Source: Salinibacillus kushneri (GTDB lineage Bacteria > Bacillota > Bacilli > Bacillales > Alkalibacillaceae). Taken from it: DNA of 64,000 nt. The position numbers and the translations under genes are program-made. The notes beneath the pieces were generated by a model, which did no database searches, was not told the DNA's origin, and worked only from the letters and a program-made list of their open reading frames with translations. This document shows, in pieces, positions 1-9,343 of this stretch (position 1 is its first letter; each line of letters starts with the position of its first letter). The stretch covers positions 1 through 64,000 of the forward strand of contig NZ_FOHJ01000010.1 of the NCBI RefSeq assembly GCF_900111405.1. Direction: 5' to 3'.

Positions 1-147
1 AATCGGTCGCCTTCGCTTTTCTATTGTCCAGCTATGGCTCCCAGGCCCAAGCAGACATAAGCATAATCCACTACGTGACAAAAGGGCGTGTCACTCCGTG
101 GATTTTGCTTATGTTGTAGGGCCTAATCGGTCGCCTTCGCTTTTCTG
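1..147 (-). repeat. Palindromic intergenic repeat, 122-bp unit
   Basis: One full unit (about 24-145) plus the end of a second (1-23). The recurring edge, read on the minus strand, is GAAAAGCGAAGGCGACCGAT and appears at both positions 122 bp apart. The interior is a long imperfect palindrome: CATAAGC..AATCCAC..GTGAC on one side and GTCAC..GTGGATT..GCTTATG on the other. The same family, with the same unit length, occurs at 32839-33105. It lies directly after the cysH stop codon, so it may act as an RNA hairpin or terminator there; that function is inferred. Confidence 0.8.
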
Positions 148-867
148 TTAATAATGTAGGCCGCATTCGGTTTTGGTTTGGCCTGCCCATCTGCCTGCTC
201 TGGAGTCTGCATGGTTTGTGGTTGGGATAGTGCAATACGTGCAGCCGATGCTTGGGAAATGATGATTGTGTAGTTCATTGTATGGAAGATGATGTGCTTT
301 AATATAATCCCAAATCTCATCCCACGTCCAATAGATAAGCGGACATATTTTGATGGATTGAAATTTATCATCCTTATTAACAAAATTGGTTCCTGCTCTT
401 AAAGGAGATTGATCCCTTCTTAATCCTGAAATCCAGGCTCTGGTATTCGATAATACCTTTTTTAAAGGATCAATTTTTCGAATTTGGCAACATAAATCAG
501 GGTTTGTTTCCCATAATTTATCTCCATATTCTTTAGCCTGTTCCGTAGGTGTTAATTCAGGTTTAATAAATTCAATATTCAACTCAGGGTATATTTCTTT
601 TACTTTTTCTATTAATTGATAGGTTTCTCGAAAATGAAAGTCTGTATCTAAAAATACAAGTTTTGCTTTCGGTTCTACCTTATAAATTAAATCAATTAGA
701 ACCATAGATTCTGCTCCAAAGCTACAGGAATAAACCAAGTCATCTCCAAATGTATGATAGGCCCAGTGAATCAGATCGAGCGTTGTTTTTTGACTAAAGC
801 ATTGATGAATCTCCTGGTAATCTGAGTCTTTAAGTGAATCATATGAAAAAGAATTGGACTGTATCAC
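148..867 (-). CDS. cysH: Phosphoadenylyl-sulfate (PAPS/APS) reductase
   Basis: Thioredoxin-dependent reductase that makes sulfite from activated sulfate in cysteine biosynthesis. The 239 residues are close to the usual length. A PP-loop-like nucleotide-binding segment, SCSFGAES, lies near residues 47-54. The four cysteines expected to hold a [4Fe-4S] cluster are seen at 126-127 and 209/212, and the C-terminal ECGLH carries the redox cysteine at 235. These features point to the bacterial APS/PAPS-type enzyme. The start is GTG at 867, preceded by AGAAGGGG. No other sulfate-assimilation gene is within the window on this side; the downstream neighbour is a repeat that touches the stop codon. Whether it prefers APS or PAPS cannot be read from the sequence. 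Confidence 0.93.
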   Translation of the reverse strand: MIQSNSFSYDSLKDSDYQEIHQCFSQKTTLDLIHWAYHTFGDDLVYSCSFGAESMVLIDLIYKVEPKAKLVFLDTDFHFRETYQLIEKVKEIYPELNIEFIKPELTPTEQAKEYGDKLWETNPDLCCQIRKIDPLKKVLSNTRAWISGLRRDQSPLRAGTNFVNKDDKFQSIKICPLIYWTWDEIWDYIKAHHLPYNELHNHHFPSIGCTYCTIPTTNHADSRAGRWAGQTKTECGLHY

Positions 868-1038
868 AATGACACCCCTTCTAAAATAACCGCATTATTC
901 TTTTCAATTAAGATATCTCTTACTTTCATGGTCTGTCAAATAAAACATATACTACAATCTTAATATAATATGTTTTCTTTAGAAAATGATATAATTAGTA
1001 CAAAGCGTTGAATCAATTTATGGTAGAGGTGATTTGGT

Positions 1039-1632
1039 ATGGGGAAGTGGTTTCCAAAATTATACGATTTAGTAATGAATCCCCTTGAAAAATATAAGTT
1101 TAAGAAAATTCGAAGACAGTTATTATCAAAAGCAGAAGGAAGAGTACTGGAAATTGGATCAGGGACAGGGGTGAATTTTCCCTTTTATCAACACGCTGAT
1201 CAAGTCGATGCCATCGAACCAAACCCTCTTATGAGTAAACGTTCTGGCAAAAAAGTAAAGAAATCAAAAGCAAATATCCAAACGTATATAGTAGGGGCAG
1301 AAAGCCTTCCATTTGCTGACAATACATTTGATACGGTAGTTGCAACGCTTGTCTTTTGTACGATTCCCGAACCTCAGCAGGCACTAAAAGAAATATTAAG
1401 GGTCAGTAAGCCGGGGGCAAATATTCTGTTTTTTGAGCATGTAATGCTTAAACAGCCATTTCTGGCCAAAGCACAGGATATCCTTACTCCTTTTTGGAAA
1501 AAAATATGCGACGGCTGCCATTTAAATCGTGATACTTTAGGTTTAATTAAAATGTTTGATTTTACAATAGAGGATGTGCATGAATATTATAAAGGTCTCT
1601 TTTTAACCATTACATGCTTAAATAACAAGTAG
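1039..1632 (+). CDS. Class I SAM-dependent methyltransferase
   Basis: A 197-residue Rossmann-fold methyltransferase of the UbiE/Methyltransf_11 type. The SAM-binding motif I, VLEIGSGTG, is at residues 36-44. An acidic residue after the next strand (AIEPNP) and the ATLVFCTI segment match motifs II and IV. The N-terminus (KWFPKLYDLVMNPLEK) resembles small phospholipid or quinone methyltransferases, but the substrate is unknown. The ATG start has GAGGTG upstream. It is a single gene transcribed divergently from cysH and closed by a strong hairpin that overlaps its stop codon. Confidence 0.85.
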   Translation: MGKWFPKLYDLVMNPLEKYKFKKIRRQLLSKAEGRVLEIGSGTGVNFPFYQHADQVDAIEPNPLMSKRSGKKVKKSKANIQTYIVGAESLPFADNTFDTVVATLVFCTIPEPQQALKEILRVSKPGANILFFEHVMLKQPFLAKAQDILTPFWKKICDGCHLNRDTLGLIKMFDFTIEDVHEYYKGLFLTITCLNNK

Positions 1633-1660
1633 CGCTTGGATTATCCAAGCGCTACTTGTT
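1624..1660. terminator. Bidirectional terminator between convergent genes
   Basis: A perfect inverted repeat with 17-bp arms and a 3-nt loop. The arms are AACAAGTAGCGCTTGGA and its complement. The left arm includes the methyltransferase stop codon, and the right arm ends 3 bases from the permease stop. Flanking T/A richness is modest on both sides, so it can serve both converging transcripts. Confidence 0.85.
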
Positions 1661-1662
1661 GT

Positions 1663-2955
1663 TTAATGCATAGGGAAAAAGGTTAATTGGATGATAAATA
1701 GGACAGCAAATACATAAAGAATCCAATGAACTTCCTTGCCTTGTCCTTTTATAAGTTTTAGAAGTGGGTACGTGATAAAGCCCACAGCTATTCCTGTTGC
1801 AATACTGGACGTAAGAGGCATCGTTAAAATAATAGCAAAGGTAGGAAAGGCTTCAATGAAATTCTTCCATTCAATTTGTGCCAGTCCCTGCATCATATAA
1901 AAACCTACAATGATTAAGACGGGTGCTGTGATAGCTGATAGATTTGCCACAGCTTCAACAACAGGGGAGAAAAACATAGCAGCAAAAAACAGCAAGGCTA
2001 CTACCAAGGACGTTAATCCCGTTCGTCCCCCAGCCCCAACTCCGGAAGCTGATTCAACATAAGCAGTCGAAGGACTTGTTCCAAATGTTGAACCTACTGT
2101 AGTTGCCACAGCATCTGCCATGAAAGCAGATTTGGCATTCGGAAGTTTGCCATCCTGCATCAGACCCGCTTGTTCCGACACACCAATTAGTGTTCCGGTA
2201 GTATCGAACAATGTAATAAGAAGAAAAACAAAGACGATTGCATACAATCCCTGACTAAAGACACTGGCTATATCTAAATCAAAAAATACAGGAGTGGGAG
2301 GTAAGGAAAAGAAACCATTTTGAAATTCTAAGTGTCCCGTAAAAAATCCGGTAATTCCTGTGAAAATCATCCCTAAAAACAGTGCGCCCTTTACTTCAAG
2401 TGCAATTAAAATTAATGTAACTAACAGCCCGACAATACTCAATAGAGTAATAGGTTGAATCAAATCTCCTAAAGAAACTAAATTCTCTGGATTTGCTACG
2501 ACAATCCCGGACATTCGTAAGCCAAGAAATGCAATAAATAAACCTATTCCCGCGGTAATTCCAAATTTTAATGATGTTGGAATAGCTTCAATCAGAGTTT
2601 CTCTTACTTTCGTTAAACTTAATAGTATAAATAAAATTCCAGCTAGAAATACAGTGCCAAATACCGATTGATAAGATAGGCCTTGAGCTCCAACAATCGT
2701 AGCGAAATAAGCATTTAATCCCATTCCTGGTGCAAGGGCAATAGGGTAATTGGCGAAAAGTGCCATGATTAGGGTACCTAATCCAGCAGAAATAATGGTG
2801 GCCATAAATACTTGATCAAATGGAACCCCTGCTGCTTGCAGAATTCCGGGATTCACAAAGATAATATAGACCATTGTAAGGAAGGTAGTGAAACCAGCTG
2901 TAACCTCTGTTCGAATATTTGTATCATTTTTTTCAAGTTTAAAGTATTTATTCAT
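1663..2955 (-). CDS. NCS2 family purine (guanine/hypoxanthine) permease
   Basis: A 430-residue polytopic membrane protein of the AzgA/PbuG-PbuO branch of the NCS2 family. It imports purine bases by proton symport. Visible family marks are GMGLNAYFATIVG in the first third and GTSPSTAYVESASGVGAGGR in the middle, with about 12-14 hydrophobic segments. I chose the ATG at 2955, preceded by GGTGAT; an in-frame TTG at 2991 lacks a good ribosome site. I looked for a purine riboswitch upstream and did not find the conserved core. A CGAA-containing stretch near 3003-3013 might be half of a PurR box, but this is weak. Convergent with the methyltransferase. Confidence 0.9.
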   Translation of the reverse strand: MNKYFKLEKNDTNIRTEVTAGFTTFLTMVYIIFVNPGILQAAGVPFDQVFMATIISAGLGTLIMALFANYPIALAPGMGLNAYFATIVGAQGLSYQSVFGTVFLAGILFILLSLTKVRETLIEAIPTSLKFGITAGIGLFIAFLGLRMSGIVVANPENLVSLGDLIQPITLLSIVGLLVTLILIALEVKGALFLGMIFTGITGFFTGHLEFQNGFFSLPPTPVFFDLDIASVFSQGLYAIVFVFLLITLFDTTGTLIGVSEQAGLMQDGKLPNAKSAFMADAVATTVGSTFGTSPSTAYVESASGVGAGGRTGLTSLVVALLFFAAMFFSPVVEAVANLSAITAPVLIIVGFYMMQGLAQIEWKNFIEAFPTFAIILTMPLTSSIATGIAVGFITYPLLKLIKGQGKEVHWILYVFAVLFIIQLTFFPMH

Positions 2956-3087
2956 CGTATCACCAATCTTTTTCCGTATAATTTTAACCAACGTTTACTA
3001 TAATATTCGTTTTCTATTGTTTTTTCAAGGAAAAATTATATGCATCTTTCATTTTTGTGCATGTTGGTAGAGAAAAGGGGAATACAT

Positions 3088-3165
3088 ATGAAGTATAAGA
3101 ATGGGAAATCACGGATTTTAATCGACAAGAAGATCATACTGGAAATGAATGATAATTTCGGCTAA
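3088..3165 (+). CDS. Possible 25-residue basic peptide
   Basis: A small frame reads MKYKNGKSRILIDKKIILEM... and ends DNFG. It has a good ribosome site (AGAAAAGGGG, 7 nt before the ATG). The product is rich in lysine and isoleucine. I do not recognise it. It lies in the 314-bp gap between the permease and the aldehyde dehydrogenase, on the opposite strand to both. The evidence is only the ribosome site and frame, so it may be chance. Confidence 0.3.
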   Translation: MKYKNGKSRILIDKKIILEMNDNFG

Positions 3166-3206
3166 AACACATATAAAAATCCAGTAAAACAGAAAATAGC
3201 CAAAAT

Positions 3207-3249
3207 AAATAGAGAAGCCATTTATCTTCCTTAAACGTCTTCTCTATTT
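3207..3249 (-). terminator. Terminator of the aldehyde dehydrogenase transcript
   Basis: Inverted repeat with 11-bp arms: AAATAGAGAAG at 3207-3217 and CTTCTCTATTT at 3239-3249. Read on the minus strand it is followed by TATTTTGG. It sits 20 bp past the end of the aldehyde dehydrogenase. The loop is long (21 nt), which lowers confidence. Confidence 0.6.
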
Positions 3250-3269
3250 GCATCTTCTTTATTTAGTTA

Positions 3270-4646
3270 TTATGATTTTTTCTTCATCAAATTCCGTAAA
3301 ATTCTTACTCCCAGCTTTGAACCAGGATAACGAAAGGCTAAATCAAAAGCTGTGGTTTGCTTCAAGACACTTTTATGGTGTGAAAAGGTATCAAAGGTTG
3401 CTTTTCCATGATAACTGCCCATTCCACTGCTTCCAACTCCGCCAAATGGTAAATAAGGATTGGCAAGATGCATAAGTGTATCATTAATGCACCCACCACC
3501 ATAAGTAATGTTCTTAATCATCCATTCCTGGTTTTTCGTGTTTTCTGAGAAATAATACAGGGCCAAAGGTCTTGGTGCGTTACGAACTTCTTCCTTTACT
3601 TCACTCAAATCATTAAATGTAAAGATAGGGAGGATAGGTCCGAAAATTTCCTCCTGCATAACAGGATCATCCCATGTTTGGTTTTCTATCAATGTTGGGC
3701 TAATCATCAACTTACTTTCATCAGCTTCTCCACCGAAAACAATAGACTGATTGTCCAAAAGCCCTTTTAAGCGATTAAAATGCCTCTTATTGACAATACG
3801 TGTATAGTCTTTATTATCAAGTGGTTTTTCTCCGTACATTTTTTTAACGGCGTTTTTAAACCTCTCGATAAACGCATCTTTAATATCTTCATGAACATAT
3901 AAATAGTCCGGAGCCACACATGTCTGTCCTGCATTCGTAAACTTTCCCCAGACGATTCGTTTTGCAGCTAAATCAAGCTTTGCATCACGGTCAACGATAC
4001 AAGGACTTTTTCCACCTAGTTCTAACGTTACAGGGGTTAAATGCTTACTCGCTTTTTCCATGACCATTTTTCCAATCGGTTCGCTGCCAGTAAAAAAGAT
4101 ATAATCAAAGCGTTCATTAAGAAGCTGCTCACCAATTTCTTTATTTCCCTCTATAACCGTGACAAAATTGGCATCAAAGGTTTCTTTTATCATATGACGA
4201 AGCAGGCTTGAAACGTTAGGAGTAAACTCAGATGGCTTAATGACTGCGCAATTTCCTGCAGCAATAGCACCAATTAAGGGTGCAAGAGTTAAATTGATTG
4301 GATAATTCCAGGGACCCATAATAAGGGAAACCCCATAGGGCTCCTTATAAATAAAGCTTTTCGATCCTTTATGAGTGAGGGGAGTCTTTACTTTTTTTGG
4401 TCGCATCCATTCACCTAAGTACTTCATTGTCTCTGTGAGTTCTGTGAAAAGAAAACCTATTTCTGTAACAAATGCCTCATATTCAGATTTATTTAAATCC
4501 TGCTTTAACGCATGATACATGTCCTTTTCATATCGTTCAAGCATACGCTTTAACTTTTCAAGCTGATGTATTCGAAAAGTATAGGTAAAGGTCTTGCTCC
4601 CTTCATACATTTCCCTTTGCTTTTGGATTATTGTCGTAATTTCCAT
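3270..4646 (-). CDS. Aldehyde dehydrogenase, class 3-like (YwdH type)
   Basis: NAD(P)-dependent oxidation of aldehydes to acids. The 458 residues are typical of the short class-3/fatty-aldehyde branch. The catalytic cysteine is C243 in [11 protein letters not shown] and the general base is E209 in [15 protein letters not shown] near residue 111 belongs to the cofactor fold. It begins 12 bp after rnz ends on the same strand, so the two are probably co-transcribed. The C-terminus ([20 protein letters not shown]) is basic and hydrophobic and could aid membrane contact, as in fatty-aldehyde enzymes. The substrate is unknown. Confidence 0.9.
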   Translation of the reverse strand: MEITTIIQKQREMYEGSKTFTYTFRIHQLEKLKRMLERYEKDMYHALKQDLNKSEYEAFVTEIGFLFTELTETMKYLGEWMRPKKVKTPLTHKGSKSFIYKEPYGVSLIMGPWNYPINLTLAPLIGAIAAGNCAVIKPSEFTPNVSSLLRHMIKETFDANFVTVIEGNKEIGEQLLNERFDYIFFTGSEPIGKMVMEKASKHLTPVTLELGGKSPCIVDRDAKLDLAAKRIVWGKFTNAGQTCVAPDYLYVHEDIKDAFIERFKNAVKKMYGEKPLDNKDYTRIVNKRHFNRLKGLLDNQSIVFGGEADESKLMISPTLIENQTWDDPVMQEEIFGPILPIFTFNDLSEVKEEVRNAPRPLALYYFSENTKNQEWMIKNITYGGGCINDTLMHLANPYLPFGGVGSSGMGSYHGKATFDTFSHHKSVLKQTTAFDLAFRYPGSKLGVRILRNLMKKKS

Positions 4647-4658
4647 TGGGTATCCCTC

Positions 4659-5573
4659 CTAAACGTTCACCTGGTCAAAATCATTAACAATTCTCGTATT
4701 CGGAAAAATATCTGTTGCCCCTGCTATTAGGTGAGGGATGTCTTCTTCAAGATACCGTGATGAAATGTGAGTTAACAGCAATTGATTAACCCCTGCTTCT
4801 AATGCAAGGGTTGCGGCTTGCTTGGTTGAAGAATGATAATATTCATATGCAAGCTCTTCATCTGCTGCACCAAAGGTAGCCTCATGAACAAGTATGTCCG
4901 CATTTTGGGCAAAAGTCGCATATTGGTTTGAATATCTAGTATCCCCAAATATACAAATCGTTTTTCCTTTTTTCGGTGCACCAACAAAATCCTTACGATG
5001 AATCGTACGGCCATCTTCAAGTGTAATAGTCGGATTTTCTTTGATTTGCTGGTAAATGGGGCCTGGTCGAATACCAGCATCCTTTAATTTCCCCGGAATC
5101 AGCTCGCCTATTTTTTCCTTTTCTTCAATACGATAACCGTAGGAAGGAATGCCATGATCAAGTTTAGTTGTTTGAACTTTAAATTGATCATCCTCAAATA
5201 GTACGCCTTCTTCAATTTCAATAAAATGTATTTTATATTTCAAACGTGTTTGGCTAATCTTTAAAGAGGTTGTAACGAATTCTTTAATTCCTGGTGGGCC
5301 ATAAATCTCAACAGGTGCTACACCACCCTGAAAGGAGCGGCTACCAAGAAGTCCAGGCAAACCAAAAATATGATCTCCATGCAGATGGGTAATAAAGATC
5401 TTTTCAATTTTACGCGGTTTGATATGGGTATGCAAAATTTGATGCTGAGTGGATTCCCCACAATCAAATAGCCAAATGGATCCCCTTTCCTGGAGGAGCT
5501 GTAAGGCAATCGATGTAACATTTCGCTGTTTTGAGGGAACGCCGGCACCGGTTCCAAGAAAAAATAAATCCAT
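4659..5573 (-). CDS. rnz: Ribonuclease Z (tRNA 3'-end endonuclease)
   Basis: A metallo-beta-lactamase fold nuclease that removes the 3' trailer from tRNA precursors lacking an encoded CCA. The product is 304 residues from the ATG at 5573, which has GGAGGAGG upstream; an in-frame codon at 5609 lies before the ribosome site and is rejected. The zinc motif HLHGDH is at 63-68. [12 protein letters not shown] near the start and FGDTRYS further on are family marks, and THISSRY is near the C-terminus. It is downstream of namA, as in B. subtilis (yqjK-yqjM), and upstream of the aldehyde dehydrogenase. Confidence 0.96.
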   Translation of the reverse strand: MDLFFLGTGAGVPSKQRNVTSIALQLLQERGSIWLFDCGESTQHQILHTHIKPRKIEKIFITHLHGDHIFGLPGLLGSRSFQGGVAPVEIYGPPGIKEFVTTSLKISQTRLKYKIHFIEIEEGVLFEDDQFKVQTTKLDHGIPSYGYRIEEKEKIGELIPGKLKDAGIRPGPIYQQIKENPTITLEDGRTIHRKDFVGAPKKGKTICIFGDTRYSNQYATFAQNADILVHEATFGAADEELAYEYYHSSTKQAATLALEAGVNQLLLTHISSRYLEEDIPHLIAGATDIFPNTRIVNDFDQVNV

Positions 5574-5632
5574 ACAAAAACCTCCTCCATTTAGGACTTC
5601 TTCACACATTCATAGGCAATTTATGAAATCTT

Positions 5633-6652
5633 TTAACGCCAACCCCGTTTATACTGTACAGGGGCTTCAATCGTTTCACCTAATTCATCAGCGGCTTGCT
5701 TTGGCCAATATGGATTACGTAAAAAGGCACGAGCTAGAAACACAAGATCTGCACGTCCATTTTGAAGTATTTCCTCTGCCTGAATTCCACTGGTAATAAG
5801 CCCAACTGCACCAGTAGCGATTTCAGCCTCCTTACGTATTTGTTCAGCATACGTAACTTGATAACCAGGATAAGAAGGTACTTTTACCGGAATCACGCCA
5901 CCAGAACTGCAATCGATAAGAACAATGCCCTGTTTTTTCATTTCGCTGGCAAAATATAAAAAGTCTTCTTGATGGTTGCCGTTTTCATCATATTCATTAG
6001 CCGAAATTCGCACAAAGAGCGGTCCATTCCACACTTCTTTTACAGCTTCAATGACTTCACGGAGAAAACGATAACGATTCTCTGCAGAACCTCCGTATTC
6101 ATCTTTTCGTTTATTCGTTAATGGGGATAAAAATTGATTAATTAAATAGCCATGCGCCCCATGCATTTCAATAATATCGAAGCCGGCTTCTTTCGCCCGT
6201 TGTGCACCATCCTGAAAGGCTTTAATCGTATCATTAATCTTATCTTGATCCATTTCAATCGGGGTTTGATATTGATCACTAAACGCAAGAGGTGAGGCAG
6301 AGTAGATTTTGGATGGGAGATTAGCTTTGCGTCCTGCGTGTCCTAATTGAATCGCTGCTTTAGCACCGTGACCATGAACAGCTTCAGTAATTTGACGTAA
6401 ACCGGTTATATGTTCATCTTCCCAAATTCCCAAGTCATATGTAGAAATACGTCCTTCTGGGGTAACAGCTGTTGATTCAACCATAATTAATCCGGCCTGC
6501 CCGACTGCACGACTTTCATAATGTGTGATATGAAAAGGCTGAACCTTACCATCCTCAGACTCTACTGAATACATGCACATAGGAGACATTACAATCCGGT
6601 TTTTTAATGTAACATCCTTAATGGTATATGGTGAAAATAGCTTATTAGACAT
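5633..6652 (-). CDS. namA: NADPH dehydrogenase, old yellow enzyme family
   Basis: FMN-dependent ene reductase (YqjM class) that reduces the C=C bond of alpha,beta-unsaturated carbonyls. The 339 residues match the B. subtilis enzyme. C26 and Y28 in MSPMCMYS mark the thermophilic-like/YqjM subclass, where the cysteine tunes [11 protein letters not shown] and the paired histidines in MHGAHGYL are FMN and substrate contacts. The ATG is preceded by AGGAGG. It lies 59 bp upstream of rnz on the same strand and may share its transcript. Likely role: detoxifying electrophiles, from knowledge of the family. Confidence 0.95.
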   Translation of the reverse strand: MSNKLFSPYTIKDVTLKNRIVMSPMCMYSVESEDGKVQPFHITHYESRAVGQAGLIMVESTAVTPEGRISTYDLGIWEDEHITGLRQITEAVHGHGAKAAIQLGHAGRKANLPSKIYSASPLAFSDQYQTPIEMDQDKINDTIKAFQDGAQRAKEAGFDIIEMHGAHGYLINQFLSPLTNKRKDEYGGSAENRYRFLREVIEAVKEVWNGPLFVRISANEYDENGNHQEDFLYFASEMKKQGIVLIDCSSGGVIPVKVPSYPGYQVTYAEQIRKEAEIATGAVGLITSGIQAEEILQNGRADLVFLARAFLRNPYWPKQAADELGETIEAPVQYKRGWR

Positions 6653-6763
6653 ATAATAACCTCCTGTATTTTTTCTGAATCAAGATGATTGGATCCCTTT
6701 TTAAAAGAGAAGCCCACATGGTTTCATTTTACTGAAAAAATGGACAATGATAAAAGGTCTTGC

Positions 6764-7537
6764 TCATCTTCTTTGGAAAGGATGGATACGTATAGGATTA
6801 TGATTGTTCGGATAGTTTGCTCTTTTGGACATGGCCAGATCTGGTACGTCAGTGAATATACCGGCACAATTTAATTTAAAACAGCGTGACATTTGTGCTG
6901 GACGATTAATAGTAAACACCCGCAAATCAATCCCATATTTGTCACTCTCTTCAGCTAATTGTGTTGAAAGGACCCGATATTTCACATGTAAACCATTACA
7001 GCCGATGGATTGAACAAATTGAGTTAAACGCCGTACTTTACTTGTTGTGAGAAAAGCAGTGTTTACATTAGGATCCAGTTTATTCATACGTTCCATACTT
7101 CTTGGGTTAAAACTTGAGAAAGTGGTTCGATCTAATACACCATAATCTCTTACCATATGATATACAATATTTTCCAAGTTTTTATAATCGATAACGTTAT
7201 TTTTAAATTCTATATTTAACTCTAAAGTTTTGGATGAAATCCATTGCAGGAATTTTTCTAATGTTACAATAGAAGTATTCGTGTATGATGATGAAAACCA
7301 AGATCCAGCATCTAACTGTTTTAATTCATTTAAGGTATAGTCCTGCACAAAACCGGTTCCATTAGTTGTCCTTCTCACATTTTCATCATGAATTAAAACA
7401 GGAATCTCATCCTTTGTCAGCTGTACATCGGTTTCAATTCCGTCTGCATTCATTTCATAGGCGAGTTGAAAAGCTGGCATTGTATTTTCAGGAGCATATT
7501 GAGAAGCGCCCCTATGCGCAAAAATCCTGGTTCTCAT
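6764..7537 (-). CDS. Glycerophosphodiester phosphodiesterase
   Basis: Hydrolyses glycerophosphodiesters to glycerol-3-phosphate and an alcohol. It has the GDPD TIM-barrel marks at the N-terminus: AHRGASQYAPENT, then GIETDVQLTKDEIPVLIHD, which supply the catalytic His, the Glu/Asp metal ligands and the second His. The 257 residues suit a cytoplasmic form; no signal peptide is seen. I prefer the ATG at 7537 because AAAGGATG lies at the right distance before it; the ATG at 7546 overlaps that site. It is divergent from the RocB-like gene. Confidence 0.9.
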   Translation of the reverse strand: MRTRIFAHRGASQYAPENTMPAFQLAYEMNADGIETDVQLTKDEIPVLIHDENVRRTTNGTGFVQDYTLNELKQLDAGSWFSSSYTNTSIVTLEKFLQWISSKTLELNIEFKNNVIDYKNLENIVYHMVRDYGVLDRTTFSSFNPRSMERMNKLDPNVNTAFLTTSKVRRLTQFVQSIGCNGLHVKYRVLSTQLAEESDKYGIDLRVFTINRPAQMSRCFKLNCAGIFTDVPDLAMSKRANYPNNHNPIRIHPFQRR

Positions 7538-7621
7538 GATTTTCATCCTTTCTTAAACTCTTTTTAGATTGTGGTAGATTTTAAAGAAAAAGTCAATATC
7601 ATTTTGAAGGGAGAGCGTGAC

Positions 7622-9250
7622 ATGAATAAATGGCAAACAAAGGACGAATTAGTTGAGTTGCTTTGTTCCCTGGTGGATTATCCAAGTATAACGGGTACAG
7701 ATGCGGAAATCGCAATTATACAGTATATCGAGCATCTATTATCTGAACGTTCCTATTTTAAGGAAAATCCTGAGCATTTATCATTAGATCCCCTTGATGA
7801 TGGCAGACAACTGCTATCTGCACTGGTCAAAGCTGATAAAACCACACAAGAAACCGTTGTTTTAGTCAGTCATATTGACGTAGTAGATGTGGAAGATTAT
7901 GGACCATTTATTAATCTTGCATTCCGTCCTAAAGAATTAACAACTGAATTACTTAAAAACCTAGGCCATTTGCCAAATGATGCTCAAAAAGACCTTCAAT
8001 CTGGCGAGTGGTTATTTGGAAGAGGGACAATGGATATGAAGGCTGGCTTAACTTTACAATTATCAATGCTGGAAAGAGCTATGAATGGTCAGTTTCCAGG
8101 CAATCTTCTTTTGCTTGTAGTTCCAGATGAAGAAGTGAATTCTTCGGGAATGCTTGCTTCATTACCTGTATTAAATCGCTGGAAGGAAAACGAGGACCTT
8201 ACATACTTAGCTTGTTTAAATAGTGAACCTGTTTTCCGTAAGCATCCTGGTGATGAGAATTATTACATGTATATGGGCTCTATCGGTAAAGTATTGCCTG
8301 GTTTTTATTGTTATGGAAAGGAAACTCATGTTGGTGAACCTTTTAATGGTTTGAATGCCAATGTAATGATTAGTTACTTAAATCAGGAGCTTGAGCTTCA
8401 GGAGGATTTTATTGAACAGGCAGGAGAGGAAACGACTCCACCGCCTGTGAGTTTGATGAATCGGGATTTAAAGGAAGAATATTCAGTACAAACACCTATA
8501 TCAGCCATATCCATGTATAATATTTTATTTATGAAGCAAAGCATTCAGGAAATCACAAATAAACTCGTGCAGGCATCCAACCGTGCAAAAATCCGAATTG
8601 AAGAGCATCACCGAAAAAAGGTAAAAGCTTTTATGGAGAGGGCCAGAATCAGTTTTGATTCCACAATAGATGTCAAAGTTATGTTGTATGAGGATCTATA
8701 TAAAGAAGCGGCTAAAAGGCATGGAGAACAGGAGGTACAAAGACGCCAAAATTTACTCATTACTAATCGCGAAGAAGGTGATAGGGATTTTTCAACATTA
8801 TTGGTTCAGGATTTGGCTTATTTGTGTAAGGATTTAGCACCTATGATTGTCTTGTTTTACAGCCCGCCCTTCTATCCATCTGTTTCATCGAAGAATCATC
8901 CGCAAGTTCAGGACGTTTTAGGTTTTGTTCAAAAATCACTTAAGGATACAGCAGAAATTGATATAGAATTGGTTGAATTTTTTCCAGGTCTTTCTGATTT
9001 AAGTTTTATTGGCCCAATGACATCTGAACAAAAAACGGGTCTGCTAAAACAGAACATGCCTATCGATAAAAAAGGCTATACATTTGATCATGATGCATTA
9101 CATGCAGTAACGATGCCCATTATAAATATTGGGCCTTTAGGCAAGGATGCTCATCAATGGACCGAGCGTCTGGAGCTAACCTATTCATTTGAAATCCTTC
9201 CAAATGTATTGCACCAGGCTTTAGTTCGCCTTTTTCAACCAAACGAATAA
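7622..9250 (+). CDS. M20 family peptidase, RocB-like (YqjN)
   Basis: A 542-residue zinc peptidase homologue of the ArgE/DapE/M20 clan, closest in layout to RocB of the arginine-use pathway and to YqjN at this locus in B. subtilis. Metal-site motifs: VLVSHIDVVDVEDYG, FGRGTMDMKAG and VPDEEVNSSGM. The real start is the ATG at 7622, which has GAAGGGAG upstream; the open frame extends further without a ribosome site. No other arginine-catabolism gene is nearby, so the substrate is unknown. Confidence 0.85.
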   Translation: MNKWQTKDELVELLCSLVDYPSITGTDAEIAIIQYIEHLLSERSYFKENPEHLSLDPLDDGRQLLSALVKADKTTQETVVLVSHIDVVDVEDYGPFINLAFRPKELTTELLKNLGHLPNDAQKDLQSGEWLFGRGTMDMKAGLTLQLSMLERAMNGQFPGNLLLLVVPDEEVNSSGMLASLPVLNRWKENEDLTYLACLNSEPVFRKHPGDENYYMYMGSIGKVLPGFYCYGKETHVGEPFNGLNANVMISYLNQELELQEDFIEQAGEETTPPPVSLMNRDLKEEYSVQTPISAISMYNILFMKQSIQEITNKLVQASNRAKIRIEEHHRKKVKAFMERARISFDSTIDVKVMLYEDLYKEAAKRHGEQEVQRRQNLLITNREEGDRDFSTLLVQDLAYLCKDLAPMIVLFYSPPFYPSVSSKNHPQVQDVLGFVQKSLKDTAEIDIELVEFFPGLSDLSFIGPMTSEQKTGLLKQNMPIDKKGYTFDHDALHAVTMPIINIGPLGKDAHQWTERLELTYSFEILPNVLHQALVRLFQPNE

Positions 9251-9343
9251 ATCATGTTAGCTAAAAGGTATGACAAATCGATTCAGGAAGAGTAAAATGT
9301 ATGTAAATGAATACTCATTCAGTTTTGTTTGGAGGAAATCGAA

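Noticed and set aside
123-383. Frame opposite or shifted within cysH and the repeat
   Set aside because: It runs through repeat DNA and overlaps cysH in another frame; no ribosome site.
2956-3087. Purine riboswitch upstream of the permease
   Set aside because: The conserved three-way junction core is not there; a GGTAGAGAAA segment is similar to one part only, and no matching stems were found.
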